From the NCBI GenBank assembly GCA_905183005.1, contig CAJJDO010000038.1, positions 310,001-374,000 of the forward strand: a stretch of DNA of 64,000 nt. The letters run 5' to 3'. Below the pieces are notes generated by a model that saw only the letters and a program-made list of their open reading frames with translations, made no database searches and was not told the origin of the DNA. The position numbers and the translations under genes were made by a program. Each line of letters opens with the position of its first letter. Positions within the stretch are counted from its first letter, which is position 1. Source of the DNA: Paramecium pentaurelia. Its lineage: Eukaryota; Ciliophora; Oligohymenophorea; Peniculida; Parameciidae. Below, piece by piece: positions 48,349 through 60,314 of the stretch.

Positions 48349-49119
48349 TCAATTAACCTTGGCTTTTAAACGCTAAAATAATTTATTGAACATTTCATTC
48401 TATGGTTTTTTCTCTCTAGGAATCTACTTATTAAATAAAATTGTCCTGATTTTCTTATTTAATTTAATATCATAATCTAATAAAGATGTTATAGGTAAAT
48501 GTTCCTTTTAATATGATGACTTTCCAAAATCAACTGCTGTAGACCTTCTAGATTTTATATAATTAAAACTCTTCTAAATTTCATAATCGGGCATTGCATC
48601 CTTTTCCACTAATGGTTTTCTTGCTGAATATGATTCAAAAGAATGAGCATTGTTAGTTTTAACTAAATCCATTGGTTAATAAAATTTATCAACTGTATCT
48701 CTTTACATTTCTTTCCTTCCTTCTTATTTATCAAATGGAATCATCATCTTAACTTTTGGAGGAGGAATTAAAACATTCGATATATCCTATTAGTTACTAG
48801 ATAGACTCATAGATCTTCTTTTTGTTTGCTTTTCAAAGCTAATTGTAGGTATATGTTTCTCTATAATATCAAAATGTGGTTTATAATCTCTTTCTGCTTA
48901 GGTTGCTTATTGTTATTAAGAATAAATGGATCCTTATGATCTATCTATTCTTCTAAATAACCAATCTCCTTTTTATGTTGATTTCTTTTCTAATTTAATA
49001 GGAGGAATCGTAACAACTTTTTAAGGATAGAATCTATTTCCAGTAGTTTTTCTTTAATCCAATCTACGACCAAATCTGGAGAATGAAAATGAAGATGTTT
49101 TTGGTCTGTCATCATCCAT
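48349..49119 (-). CDS. hypothetical basic protein
   Basis: This is a single-exon frame of 256 residues, rich in Lys, Arg, Gln and Ser and likely disordered. Short Pro-hydrophobic motifs recur (VVTIPPIKLEKK; NVLIPPPKVKMMIPF; SYSARKPLVEKD). Such repeated short linear motifs suggest a microtubule- or cortex-associated protein, but this is speculation. It is divergent with the PB1 protein at only 12 bp. Confidence 0.65.
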
Positions 49120-49131
49120 TTTAATTAAATT
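49120..49131. promoter_or_regulatory. 12-bp divergent intergenic spacer
   Basis: The start codons at 49119 (minus) and 49132 (plus) leave only 12 bp between them. Promoter and 5' UTR functions must overlap the opposite coding regions, unless one start is further downstream than called. Confidence 0.5.
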
Positions 49132-49823
49132 ATGTTAATCAATTATAAGGGATAAGAAATTAAAGTTGGCAATATTGATTTCAATACTTTGGTTGAAATA
49201 ATAGAAACACGATTTGCTTATGAGCTTTAATCTATGTATTAAATCATCTATATGGATGATGATGATTGCAATCCTGTAGTTATTATAGATGATGATTCAT
49301 TACAAGGTGCAAGTAAATATTTATAATTAATTACTAAAGTAAATCTATGTCAGACTAAAAATATAGAACTTGTCTTAGAAATTTAGAATGCAAACATTGA
49401 TGCTTCCACTTATATACTAAAAAGACAAATTGTATATATTATCCTCTTAAAAAATAGAGTACTGAAAAATCAAATATTTATTAAGAAAGTCTTCATCAGG
49501 TCAATGAAAAATTAAGGGAATATAAAGAATAATAGAAATTTCAATAAATTTAGGAATCAATTTATGAAGTAAAGGATGAGGATCTAACAATATAACATAT
49601 AATGCAATATTACTAAAATTAATTGACTAAGTTTATAACTAATTATAATAAATAATCTGATGAACATAAAACTAAGCATTATTAATAGTATTAAGAATGT
49701 TATAGTTCTTTATTGGAAAGAATGAATAAAAAATTATATAATTAATTTGAGCTTATTATTTAGACATAAATGCACATTTAATAGAATATAGAGAATATAA
49801 ATGATTTATAAAAATTTAAATGA
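49132..49823 (+). CDS. PB1-domain protein with coiled coil
   Basis: This gives 221 residues with one 26-nt intron. Residues 1-85 fit a PB1 fold: an N-terminal strand with a basic start (INYKGQEIKVG), helix FNTLVEIIETRFAYEL, and the acidic OPCA-like stretch YMDDDDCNPVVIIDDDSL. The remainder is coiled coil (HQVNEKLREYKEQQKFQQIQ). PB1 domains mediate hetero-oligomerisation in signalling and autophagy scaffolds. A type I (acidic) PB1 is inferred. Confidence 0.65.
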
Positions 49824-49869
49824 ATATTATATGTATGATATCTAATGATCTTTCTTATATTTAATTAAA

Positions 49870-50394
49870 TCAATTAATTTATATTTTCTTTACTAATAAA
49901 AGATAATTATCTTAGTTCTATTATAATTCTTACAATAATTTAATTAATTCTATTATCTTCTGAGTCATTGGAACATTTAATAATGAATCATGATAACTAA
50001 ATTCAAATGAATTATCAGATTTGATATTTTTTCTAATTGAAATCCAATGTCTAGGTTCCCATTAACATAATCTCTCAATAAATGATATTTATTTCACTTT
50101 ATTTATTATAAGTCCATAAACATTTTCATCAGAAAGTAGTTCCTCTGTAATTGTTTGATTTTTTCTAATCCATTCTAATTCATATTTTTCTTTAAGCAAT
50201 GCCCGTTAAATAACATTCAAATCATAATTTCCAAAAAAATATGTATAATGAGATTGGGCTGTTTCTAATTTAATTTCTTCTGCTATATTTTCGAAATCTT
50301 ACCTAGTGTATTTATTTTATTAAAGTAAATTGTTGACTGCATGAAGTCCACATCTACGTAATGTTTAGGTTTCATGAATTTATTTTTGTTGCAT
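49870..50394 (-). CDS. Josephin-domain deubiquitinase
   Basis: This is a single-exon frame of 174 residues spanning one Josephin domain, as in JOSD1/2. HETQTLRRCGLHAVNNLLQ contains the oxyanion Gln and catalytic Cys. PRHWISIRKN contains the catalytic His, followed by the FSYHDSLL stretch with the third acidic/amide residue. All catalytic positions appear intact. It should cleave ubiquitin conjugates. It is divergent with the H+-PPase gene, with starts 38 bp apart. Confidence 0.9.
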
Positions 50395-50432
50395 ATTAAT
50401 AGAGTAAAAATAAATAAATTTATTTAAATAAA

Positions 50433-52722
50433 ATGATATCGTTTGAATTATCAAATATATTAATTCTAGTATCAACTGGTATTGGATTACTTTGGGCAGT
50501 CTATAATGCATATAAACTTAACAGAATAAAGATTGGCACTCCGAATTAATATAATAATTTCCAGGATGATTATTAAGATCATCATTCTTAACTTCTGTTA
50601 GAAATAGCATCTCATATAGAAAGTGGAGCAGCTGCATTTTTGGCTGCAGAATATAGATATATTGGAATTGTAATTATTTTATTAGCATTGTTAATCTTCT
50701 TTATTGTAGAGCCAGTCTTAGGATAAGCTTGGACTACTGTTGCATTTTTAGTTGGAGCCCTAACTTCTATCATATCAGGTTCAGATATAATCTTTAACAA
50801 TAGGATTTATTGGAATGAGAGTAGCTACTTTCTCTAATTATCGTTGTGCCTATTGTGCATAGACAAAAATGACAGATGCATTTGCAGTGGCATATAGAGC
50901 TGGATGTGTTATGGGTTTTGCATTGGTAAGTTTTGCATTACTAAGTTTAACAATTCTATTGGGAATCTATATTAATTGGTTCATAAAAGATTATAGAGAC
51001 TTTTAACAATTATTTGAAGCAATAGCTGGATATGGATTGGGAGGATCAGTAATAGCATTATTCGGTAGAGTAGGTGGAGGAATCTATACAAAAGCAGCTG
51101 ATGTTGGAGCAGATCTTGTAGGAAAAGTTGAAAATGATTTTAAAGAGGACAGTCCTAATAATCCTGCAACCATTGCAGATAATGTAGGAGATAATGTTGG
51201 AGATATTGCTGGAATGGGTGCAGACTTATTTGGATCATTTGCAGAGGCTACTTGTGCTGCATTAGTAGTATGTAGTGTATCTCCATCATTTTATTATCAT
51301 CCTACTACATTTTATTATCCATTATTAGTTTCAGCATCAGGAATACTTGTGTAATTAATTCATACAAATTTATAGCTGTTTTATTGTTTCCATTTTTGCA
51401 TTTGTAGGTGAAAAAGAAGATTTTGATTAAGTTTCAAATGCATTGAAAATTTAGTTGATATTATCCACTCTTTTAATGTTACCTGCTCTTTATTATGTTG
51501 CATATCTAACTTTGCCAGAGAGAATCTTTGGATTGGCACCAGTAGATAGACAACCTATTCATGCATGGCTTTGTACTGTTGTTGGACTAATAAGTGGTTG
51601 CATCATCGGATTTGTAACAGAATATTATACTTCACATTCTTATAGACCAGTATAAGAAATTGCTTAAGCATGTGGTACTGGAGCAGCTACTAATATTATT
51701 TATGGAATTGCCTTAGGAAATCTCTCTACTATTATTCCAGTTTTCTTGTTAGCATTTACTGCCTTCATTTCATATTCTCTTTTGTCAATGTTTGGAGTTG
51801 CCTTAAGTGCTTTAGGAATGTTATCAACTTTAACTATTGGTTTGGCAATTGATGCATATGGTCCTGTTTCTGATAATGCTGGTGGTATTGCAGAAATGGT
51901 TGGATATCCATAAGATGTTAGACATAGAACAGATTAACTTGATGCTGCTGGTAATTGTACTGCAGCAATTGGAAAGGGATTTGCTATTGGATCAGCTGCC
52001 TTAGTGGCTTTCTCTTTATATGGTGCTTTTATTACTAGAGCATCTAACTCTCTCAATAAACATCCACTAACAGATTTAGGAGTCAATTCTCCTTTAATAT
52101 TTTTAGGTCTCTTAATTGGAGCTATGATACCATATTGGTTTTCTGCTTTCACATTAAAATCAGTTGGTAGAGCTGCTTTTGAAATGGTTGAAGAAGTAAG
52201 AAGATAGCTTGCTGAAAAACCAGGAATAAGAGATGGAAAAGAGAAACCAGATTATGATAGATGCATAGCTATATCAACTAAATCCTCTCTTTAAGAAATG
52301 TTTGCTCCAGGATTACTTGTCATTTTAGTACCTTTGGTTTTAGGATTATTCTTTGGCCCCACTGCTGTTGCTGGATTATTACCAGGTATTTTAGTTTCTG
52401 GAGTATGCATGGCTACATCATCAGCCAATTCAGGAGGTGCCTGGGATAATGCTAAAAAATACATTGAGGCTGATCTATGTGAAATTGGTAATTTTAGTAT
52501 AGATTTTTAGATGATATAATCAAAGGCAAAGGAACTGATGAACATAAAGCTGCAGTTATAGGTGACACTGTTGGGGATCCTCTAAAAGATACTTCTGGCC
52601 CTTCTTTAAATATTCTCATTAAATTAAGTGCTATTTTTTCTTTAGTATTTGCTGGGGTATATGATAAATCAGCATGGTTATTATGTGTTATGACAACTGG
52701 TAGTAGTGGTTGTCCAGCTTGA
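50433..52722 (+). CDS. membrane H+-translocating pyrophosphatase, K+-dependent type
   Basis: This gives 738 residues with introns of 25, 25 and 23 nt and about 16 membrane spans. The pyrophosphate site motif is ADVGADLVGKVENDF, followed by PATIADNVGDNVGDIAGMGA and the late GDTVGDPLKDTSGPSLNI. The selectivity segment reads GNCTAAIGKGFAIGSAAL; Ala (not Lys) at the known A/K position predicts K+ dependence. It pumps protons into acidocalcisomes or vacuoles using PPi. The length fits the family (about 720-770). Confidence 0.95.
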
Positions 52723-52986
52723 AATAAAAAATTATGAGAAATAATAAATCAAATCAAATCATTTTTTTCAATTATTTAATTCTAACACATTCCAGACCTT
52801 TTTCAATTTTACCATTAAATTTAATATGCCATTTAATTCAAAAAAATCTATAATTAGACTATATATATTGGTAATAGATTAATAAGATTATTTTAATGAA
52901 TAAAAAATAAAAAAATTAACAAATGATTATATTCTTGCAAGTTAAAATACTCTTTTGTAAATATATAGTCTATTAGATTTTATAAG

Positions 52987-53337
52987 ATGTCTAAATTTGA
53001 ATAATACAAAATGATAAAAAACAACAAATATAATCATTAGGTATGTGATGTATCAAGTTATATGTGTTATTAACGATCTTAGTGTCCTGTTAATGCTAAT
53101 GATCTGAATCTTATTTTTAAGAATAGTATTGGAATTTAGAAGATTAGCAGGATTAATTTGTATTATAATCCATAAACCATAATAGTAATTATTAGTGAAA
53201 TTAGTAAAAAGGTTATACATCTATTAGTTTAGGAATTATAATTACATTAATAGAAGATGTAAGGGAATTATTTATTTTTTATATCCTAGGATGTGAATTT
53301 CAACGATATTTAAAATAAGATAAATAAAAATCTATGA
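52987..53337 (+). CDS. small hypothetical protein, doubtful
   Basis: This is a single 116-codon frame (MSKFEQYKMIKNNKYNHQ...) with a Cys-containing middle (CDVSSYMCYQRSQCPVN) and amphipathic strands (TIIVIISEISKKVIHLL). It is more protein-like than other frames in the 850-bp gap after the H+-PPase gene, but has no recognisable domain. Confidence 0.4.
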
Positions 53338-53571
53338 TATTTAATATATTACTATACAGTTAAAAAGAAGAACCATGAATGCATCTAATATTCTTACATA
53401 ATGAAAAGTATCCAATTTATTGTAAATTCCAGTAGTGTTAAAATTTCAATTCTTTTTAAAATAACTTTTTGATTTACATTCTACAATTATCTAGTGTTCA
53501 TTTTTTATAGTTATAATTAATAATGCTCATATTAGTTTTATTTTCAAATTAACAATTAATTTAATTTTTAG

Positions 53572-53997
53572 ATGTTCACTCAACCCTCAGGTGCTAAGTC
53601 TTCTGCTTAAAGCACTCCCTACAAAACCAAATATCATCATCCAGAATAAGAGGAAACAATTTCTGAAGATGAATCACAAATAAATAACATTCTCAAAGCC
53701 TTAAAGCAATAGTAAAAATATATATAATTTGAATTTTTTAGATATCTAATATTGGACAATACACTAAATGAAAAAGAGGAAGAAAAAGCTTAGATTTTAG
53801 AAGACTTACAAATATTGAATCAAAGATTACAACAATTAAATAAATCAATTGCTATAAAGAGATAAAAATATGAAAAATGTGATAGGACTTTAAAAGAAGC
53901 TGAATCTGCATTTGCAACAATTGCTGATTCTACTAAGTCTCTATTATAGATTGTCAAAAGTAATATAGGAGACATTAGCAAAAAATAAAAAAATTGA
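53572..53997 (+). CDS. SSNA1/DIP13 microtubule-associated coiled-coil protein
   Basis: This gives 131 residues if a 30-nt intron is removed (frame is kept either way). The C-terminal 90 residues match SSNA1/DIP13: NEKEEEKAQILEDLQILNQR, LNKSIAIKRQKYEKCDRTLK and EAESAFATIADSTKSLLQIV parallel the human EEDEKQRL...ARKIASRNEFDRTI...EAAYLKILESSQTLL. The family assembles into fibrils, binds and branches microtubules and sits at basal bodies. The N-terminal 40 residues are disordered. Confidence 0.85.
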
Positions 53998-54064
53998 TTT
54001 GATTAACTAATTATCATCTTTAATAATTGAGAATAAAAATATTCACAATTTTAAAAATTTATTA

Positions 54065-55000
54065 ATGGTTCTGAGAAGATTCACACAATAGTATAAAAGT
54101 GTCTATGCATTTTGCAAAGTTGAATCTTACACAATTAAACCATAGAATACTGTGATAGACTACAAGTTTTTATAAAAGATTATATTTAGTTAGAACATTA
54201 ACTTATAATCCATAATAGAAAATTAAATTTGATTCATCAAACAAATCATTACTTTACTATTACAAACCTTTGGTATTAATAATTTAGAATTATTATTTAG
54301 CTTTGGACTTATCAATTATAATATTGGATGTATTTATTTCCAATGGTATTAATTGGAAATGTAATCAAACATAATCCATGTAAGATTATATTATTTGATG
54401 TTAGTTTATTCAACATTTCCTGCAGCATTACCAATGATGTTTACAGTTGAGTTTTGGTGTAAGCTAAATTAAAGAAACTATAATAGTGTTTTTGAGATGG
54501 TTCAAAAAATTCAAATATTTGAGATATGTTGTTTCTGAAGTCTATTTACATAAAGATGGTCAAACAGTCGAAGTAGTATTTGAAAAGAAATTTTGGGTAA
54601 GACTATTAAATCTTAATATATAAAATAGAGAAAAGTAAAGGAATAAAATGTGACACAAATATTTTATGTGACAAATTTGAAGACTTTGGGTGGAGATGAT
54701 AAGAGACCTTTAAAAGGAAATCTATTTCCTGAACAATGGCCTTTAAAAAAGGAAATGTCAAAAAAATGGAGATGGTCATTTGTTAAATATTATTTAAATT
54801 AAAACAACTTCCTAGTTTTCCCTTTAAGTCCTAATTATGTTAATAGTGAAGTATAAATTAAATAACTATTTCAATAGATTTTGATTGCTGTAATGAATGG
54901 AAAGATTATTAATACATCAAAATAATATGTAGAAGATATTTAAGGAGATATGTTAGAGATGGTTGAAGAGGGAAAGATCAAATCAGATACATTAATTTGA
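54065..55000 (+). CDS. putative two-pass membrane protein, TMEM186/223-like
   Basis: Four coding stretches are visible: SVYAFCKVESYTIKPQNTV, a membrane helix LALDLSIIILDVFIS, a second STFPAALPMMFTVEF, and the matrix-like VSEVYLHKDGQTVEVVFEKK followed by a 100-residue polar end to TGA 54998-55000. Several introns are needed to join them and I could not fix all of them. Two helices followed by a His-x-Asp-Gly strand pair recall mitochondrial TMEM186/TMEM223/TMEM70-type proteins; this is tentative. Confidence 0.5.
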
Positions 55001-55115
55001 TTTATTTTTAGCATCATGATGCATTTAAGATTTATTATTATAAGAAGAAAATGTAACAATCAGAGTTAAATTAATATTTAAATAATCATATTCTATTAAT
55101 TTAAACTATTGTCAA

Positions 55116-57087
55116 TCAAGCTACATCCCTATAACTATTAGAATCTTCTTCTTCTGAGTAATAGTATTCAATTTAAATTGAATTTTCTATTTAATAATAT
55201 ATATACATTTCAATTTGCATTAATTTTTTTAGAGATTTAAAGGTAAATCTAAATCTTCAAATTCATCTTCTTGATCTTCAATAATGTTTTCCTCTAGTAC
55301 AGAATAGGTCAAGTTGTTTGAAACATAATAAAAGTTTTAAAGATATTCAGGTAGGATCTATTATAAATTTATTATACATACTCTAGGAACTTCTCTGTCA
55401 TCATTTATTAATTCAACATCTCTATCTTTATTAATAACTTAGATAAGTATTTTATCATAGTTTTTAGAATATTCAATAAAAACTTAATAGAGTTTATAAA
55501 ATTGAGTATCAGCTAATAAATATTATTTTGCTGCCTTAGTTATTTCTTCAGGGACTTCAGTTTGTTCTGCATTCACTTAATTATAAATAGAGATTTATTA
55601 CATTTAGTATTTGAAAAAGCTCTGTGTATTTTAGGAGTCTTATTAAAGTCAAATAAATCTTTTTAAGATCCATATTAATCTATATTATCAAAATTTGATA
55701 ATTAATCAAGATTCATTTAAGAAAGTGCTACTTTGATGATTTCTAACAAAAGGTCTGATTGATTTTTATTTTTCTCTTTGATTAAAAGCTCTTCTAAATC
55801 TAAATTGCTATTTTCTAAACATAAATTAAAGAATTTTTGAGCATCATTTAAATTAGAATCACCTTAAGTTTCAAGATGTTCATTATTTAAAGAAGATGTA
55901 ATTGAAATACGCTCTTATTTAGGAGATTTTGGCTTAGAATTTTTATAAACCAAAATGATTTAATCCTTATTGGTTTATACAAATTTCTAAAGATAAGAAA
56001 CTTCTAAAAAATAATATAAGGAAGTATAGATGTGTTCTCTCTAAAGATTCTCAATTTTGAATAAAAGAGGTTCAGGTATAATTTACTATAAGAATCTAAT
56101 AAATGGATTAATTATTTATTAATTTACTCCTTATCAAATTTAATAAATTCTATAAATGAAATGATATTAGATCCAAAAATTTATCTGGATTCATCATAAT
56201 ATAAACTAGTTTCATATTATATTTTCTCACTCAACTATTCATAAAATTCTTCATAACAACAGTCTTTGTGACCTACCCAATGTACGGATACCTAAGTTAA
56301 TCATTATGATTGACCTCACTAATAGATATATCTTAGATGCATCGACAGAAACTTCTTAATAAATCTACAATTTCAGTATAAAATAAATGCGTAGTATCAA
56401 TTTAAAATTGATCTTTGCAACTATTTCTTTATTTAAGTAGGAAATTATCATAGATTTCATATGTTATTAAGAATGATTGAGTATTTTCAAAATCATCATT
56501 GACCCCTTAATCAAATTCTTATTTGAACATTTATTGTCTTTAAGCTGAGAGTAGACGAATAAAACATTGTAATAAAATAACTGAGAGTTATTAATATCTA
56601 ATTATCTTTTGATTAATTTGAAGTTTACATATTTTATCCACATCTTAGTCATTACTCTCCAAACTGAAAATTTTGGATATTAGGGATAATTTGGAAATAA
56701 ATTTGAATGTAATTCATTAATAATATTCTCAAATGGATAGATAAATGTTGATAAATCCATAATGGCGTTGCTATAAGCTTACCAATACATAACATATTCA
56801 CAAAGCAAATCAATGCTGTTGATTGTATTAACATTTATAAATACACTAAAATACTTCTGTAACCCTTTTAAATAGCACTTTAAAGAAGTATAAAACTCTT
56901 CCATTAAATTAAAAATGCTAATTTATTCATCACTAATTGATTCCATTTTGTTTTCAGAATCTTATTCAACTTTATCTATATTTTAAAGATTAAATTGTTA
57001 AAATTCAAATGATTCATTCTACAAACTCCATCTATATTATAAAAATTATCTTTTAAGTTTTTCATTTTTTTATAACTTATCCTACAT
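55116..57087 (-). CDS. helical protein resembling a cullin N-terminal half
   Basis: A model starting MQDKLQKNEKLKRQFLQYRW and ending YYYSEEEDSNSYRDVA uses several introns of 20-26 nt, some starting GTT or GTC. The region ISIFNLMEEFYTSLKCYLKG ... LLCEYVMYWQAYSNAIMDLS ... FSVWRVMTKMWIKYV follows the helical spacing of cullin repeats, as does SLYYDESRQIFGSNIISFIE ... INKQLIHLLDSYSKL. No cullin-homology domain or neddylation site follows; the C-terminal third is acidic and disordered. It may be a divergent scaffold rather than a working E3 subunit. Confidence 0.5.
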
Positions 57088-57121
57088 TTCAACCAAAATT
57101 TATTATTTATTTTATATTAAT

Positions 57122-57744
57122 TCATTCATTAACTACAAATTAGATAAGATTATATAATTACTTCATTCTAAATAAATTAATAGTCAAATAACTTATTAAA
57201 ACCTTTTTGTTCTAATTCTAAACGTTAAGCTAGCATGATTTAATAATTAGATTCACAATAGATTCCTATAGTTTCTCTTGTTAAAATTGGTTTAGGAAAC
57301 ACAACATCACATAGTATAAATGGAAATTTAAAAGTTTATCTATTAAAATTTTAAGTCGAACTTACTTAGTTTAAATCATTTTTATAAGTTAATTCTTCCA
57401 ATTTATTAAAGAATTATCAAAGTTCGATTATCTAATATATTATCTTCTTAGTATGTCTGGGTAGTTTAACTCTAAAGTCATTTCTAGTTATTCATTTAGA
57501 AATAATTTATAATAGATCTCTCCAAAGAATTCTTAATGTTTCTATATATAAATTAATGATATTAAACCTCAACCACTTCATTTAAAATACTACAAGTTTA
57601 TCCAATATTTAACACATCCTTTAAACTTAAAAACCTTGATATTCTTTTAAAAAATTCATAATTATAAAGAATATTTGTTAGTGTCCCAACATTCAACTTA
57701 ATTTAGGTAAATGATTCATTATATTTGTGATCACTCAGATCCAT
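57122..57744 (-). CDS. F-box-like protein
   Basis: This gives 198 residues with one 26-nt intron. Near residue 30 the sequence FFKRISRFLSLKDVLNIGQT then CSILNEVV fits an F-box (Leu-rich start, SLKDV, then a cysteine before the final helix). The remainder is helical and Lys/Asn/Gln-rich with no substrate-binding repeat. F-box proteins bind Skp1 in SCF ligases. The cullin-like gene lies 34 bp downstream on the same strand. Confidence 0.5.
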
Positions 57745-57855
57745 TTATATTATATTATTAATATATTAATATTTGTAGTGAAAATGCTATTGAAGATTAA
57801 TAATACTTGATATATCAACATTCATAAAATTTAAATATACATCAAGAATAATATT

Positions 57856-58159
57856 TCATAAATAGAAATGATATTAATACTTCTTATTAATCAAATTAAA
57901 TTAATTTTCAACCTTTTTTGAATGCTATTTTTGAATTTATTTGGAATAAAAAGTATCACAATCAGTTATTCTCTATGTAATCAAATAATCTTAAAGAAAT
58001 ATTGTTTAAAATCCCTATATAAAATAGATCTGGTGTTAGATTTATCGCTTTGGAGAGTTGTTTGTTTTGATATTATGCAGTCTTAGTTTCTGCTCAAATA
58101 TCTAAATCAACTATTATTTTAGTCACAAATCTACAATAAAGTTTTTTGAAATCTGTCAT
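57856..58159 (-). CDS. small basic hypothetical protein
   Basis: This gives 92 residues with a 25-nt intron that removes an in-frame TGA (MTDFKKLYCRF|IFEQKLRLHNIKTNNS). It is rich in Gln, Lys and Ile with no recognised domain. Its ATG overlaps the TGA of the upstream same-strand gene as ATGA, which is unusual for a eukaryote and makes the start uncertain. Confidence 0.5.
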
Positions 58160-59185
58160 TTTTTATTATTTTTAATAATATTTTTATATTCAATGACTTG
58201 CCCTTTCATTTCTTCTGTTAGAGCTATTTCTATTTCATCGTTGTAATCCAATAGACGTCTCTTACATAATTGCAACTTCTCTTTAATAGATTTAATTTAT
58301 ATCTGAATACTTTGATCATCCTTCTTAATTTCGTCTAAATTATCCAAATGAGCCATAGTCACTGTTTTAAAAAAATTGTGAATTTTTCTCTTAGTTATTC
58401 TTGTTTAAGGTCTATTTTTAAAAGTTTATACACTATATATCAAATTAAGTCTTTCAGTAAGACAATCAACCAAATATTCATCTTAATAATCATATGCTTT
58501 TCTTGATGCACCAGATGCTGAGGTAGTACATCTTTGAGTTAATAAAATTTGTTCTTGCTTATCATTTTCTTTCATTTATAGAGTAATTGCTTCAAGTTAT
58601 TTATGAATTATTGATGATGTTTCTTTACTTTTAGATACTTTAAGAGCTCTATTACTTAATTTTTCAATTTGAAGTTCCCTCTTAGCTTATACACTTAACA
58701 ATCCTAGACGATGAAGAATTTCATTATTCATCATTTATTATTTAGTGCTTCGTTTTATTGATATAGGTAATTCACTAGGTTTTTCTTATGGTTCTATCTT
58801 GTTAATTGTGTTTTCAGTTAAAAACACTGGATGCTTTAACACTTTAAATTTTTTTATTATAGGTTTCTATGGAATTTCTTCTATTGGAATCATAGGTTCA
58901 ACTAAAGTTCCCACTTTACTAACTTTTAAATTCAGATTTTCAAGTTAAAAATCAATTAGACTAGGTTCTGCAACACTTTAATAAAATTTCTACTATGGAA
59001 ATTATGAATGAGCATATCTAGGTTTTGCTAACTCAGACTCTTGTTTAAGATGACTGAAATATTTAACAACTTAATAAAATTCAAATTATAAGGATACCTT
59101 TTTATTATTGTTCTTCCTTTATATTGGACATAACTATACGAATGTTGCGTTAAACTCTAGATTCAGGTTTATTAAGTTTATTCAT
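58156..59185 (-). CDS. hypothetical protein, helical
   Basis: This gives 333 residues with one 28-nt intron. The first half has Pro-containing short motifs (LVEPMIPIEEIPQKPIIKKF; KIEPQEKPSELPISIKRS). The second half is charged and helical (EILHRLGLLSVQAKRELQIE; DNLDEIKKDDQSIQIKSIKE). No family was recognised. The divergent neighbour starts 289 bp away. Confidence 0.65.
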
Positions 59186-59473
59186 AAATCTTATTCTTTT
59201 TATTGAAAATGTACTTAAAAACAATATTTAACTTATTATTATCAAACTTAATGTTTATAATTTTAAGATCAAAAGTGAATAAAAAGATATATTAGTTTAA
59301 TATTATTTAAATCTTTAAAATTAAGCATAATAGTTTAATATATAGAAATTCTTCCTTAATTCAATATTGATACAATATAATATAAGAGAATTACATAATA
59401 AGACTAATGCAATATAAAACTAAATGAGATAAAATTTTTAATAATTTATATTAACTGCTAATAATTATAAGAA

Positions 59474-60022
59474 ATGTAGGAAATAAGCAATGCAATAATT
59501 GAGTTTTTTGATTTAGTAATAGAGAAATATATAATCCATTTTGCAAATCCAAAAAGAGAATGGACATATTTTAAATCATTAATATAATCCTCCAACATTG
59601 ATTTAAATAGAATCCAAACTTATCTAAAAGTTTTGAAAAATAGTACTGAAAAACCAAATTTTACTAAACCTTAAGAGCTTTTGAAAAGAGATACTTTTAC
59701 AAAATATGTATCTCCTTTAAGAGATGAAAATTATACTTCAGAAAATAAATTAAATCATAGATCAGATAATGGATAAATGAATTAATATTTTAGTCCTAGA
59801 TCAGATAATGGATAACTCAACCAATATCTCAGTCAACCCAGATAAGAAAACATTGTTAATTATTAAGCTTTTAAGAATATCACCTAGAAGATTGTAAATT
59901 TGATGGATTCCAATAATATTTAATTTGCAATTTCATAAGGAAGACATTTAAACTTTGAAAATAGAAGAACTAATTTAAATTATTTGACATTGCTAGATTA
60001 ATTTCCTATACTTGAGTATTGA
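59474..60022 (+). CDS. hypothetical protein with internal tandem repeat
   Basis: This is a single-exon frame of 182 residues. The N-terminus is helical (MQEISNAIIEFFDLVIEKYI). A 13-residue unit is repeated in tandem (RSDNGQMNQYFSP / RSDNGQLNQYLSQ). The C-terminal third is polar, ending LTLLDQFPILEY. No domain was recognised. Confidence 0.65.
59759..59836 (+). repeat. 39-bp tandem duplication within a coding frame
   Basis: Two adjacent 39-bp units each encode a 13-residue peptide beginning RSDNGQ. The first 18 bases are identical and the rest has diverged mostly at bases that keep the protein similar. Confidence 0.85.
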
Positions 60023-60314
60023 ATCTGTTTGTTAATATTTTGCTCTAAATTTATATTTAATTATTATATTATTTTGATTAATTTGAGTAGAATATTATAA
60101 TAATAAGTAATAATAATGAATATTTATAAAATTGTTGTGAGATTAAATATAAAAGTAGTCATTCTTAATATAAAAGTCTCATGTTGAGATATAATTATAG
60201 TTTATTAAATTATGTCTTTCTTTTATCAATCAGATATGAAGGAGCAATTAATTTAATAAATTATAAAAATTGAATTATGAATTAAATAATAGTTTATTTT
60301 TGATTAAATTTAGA

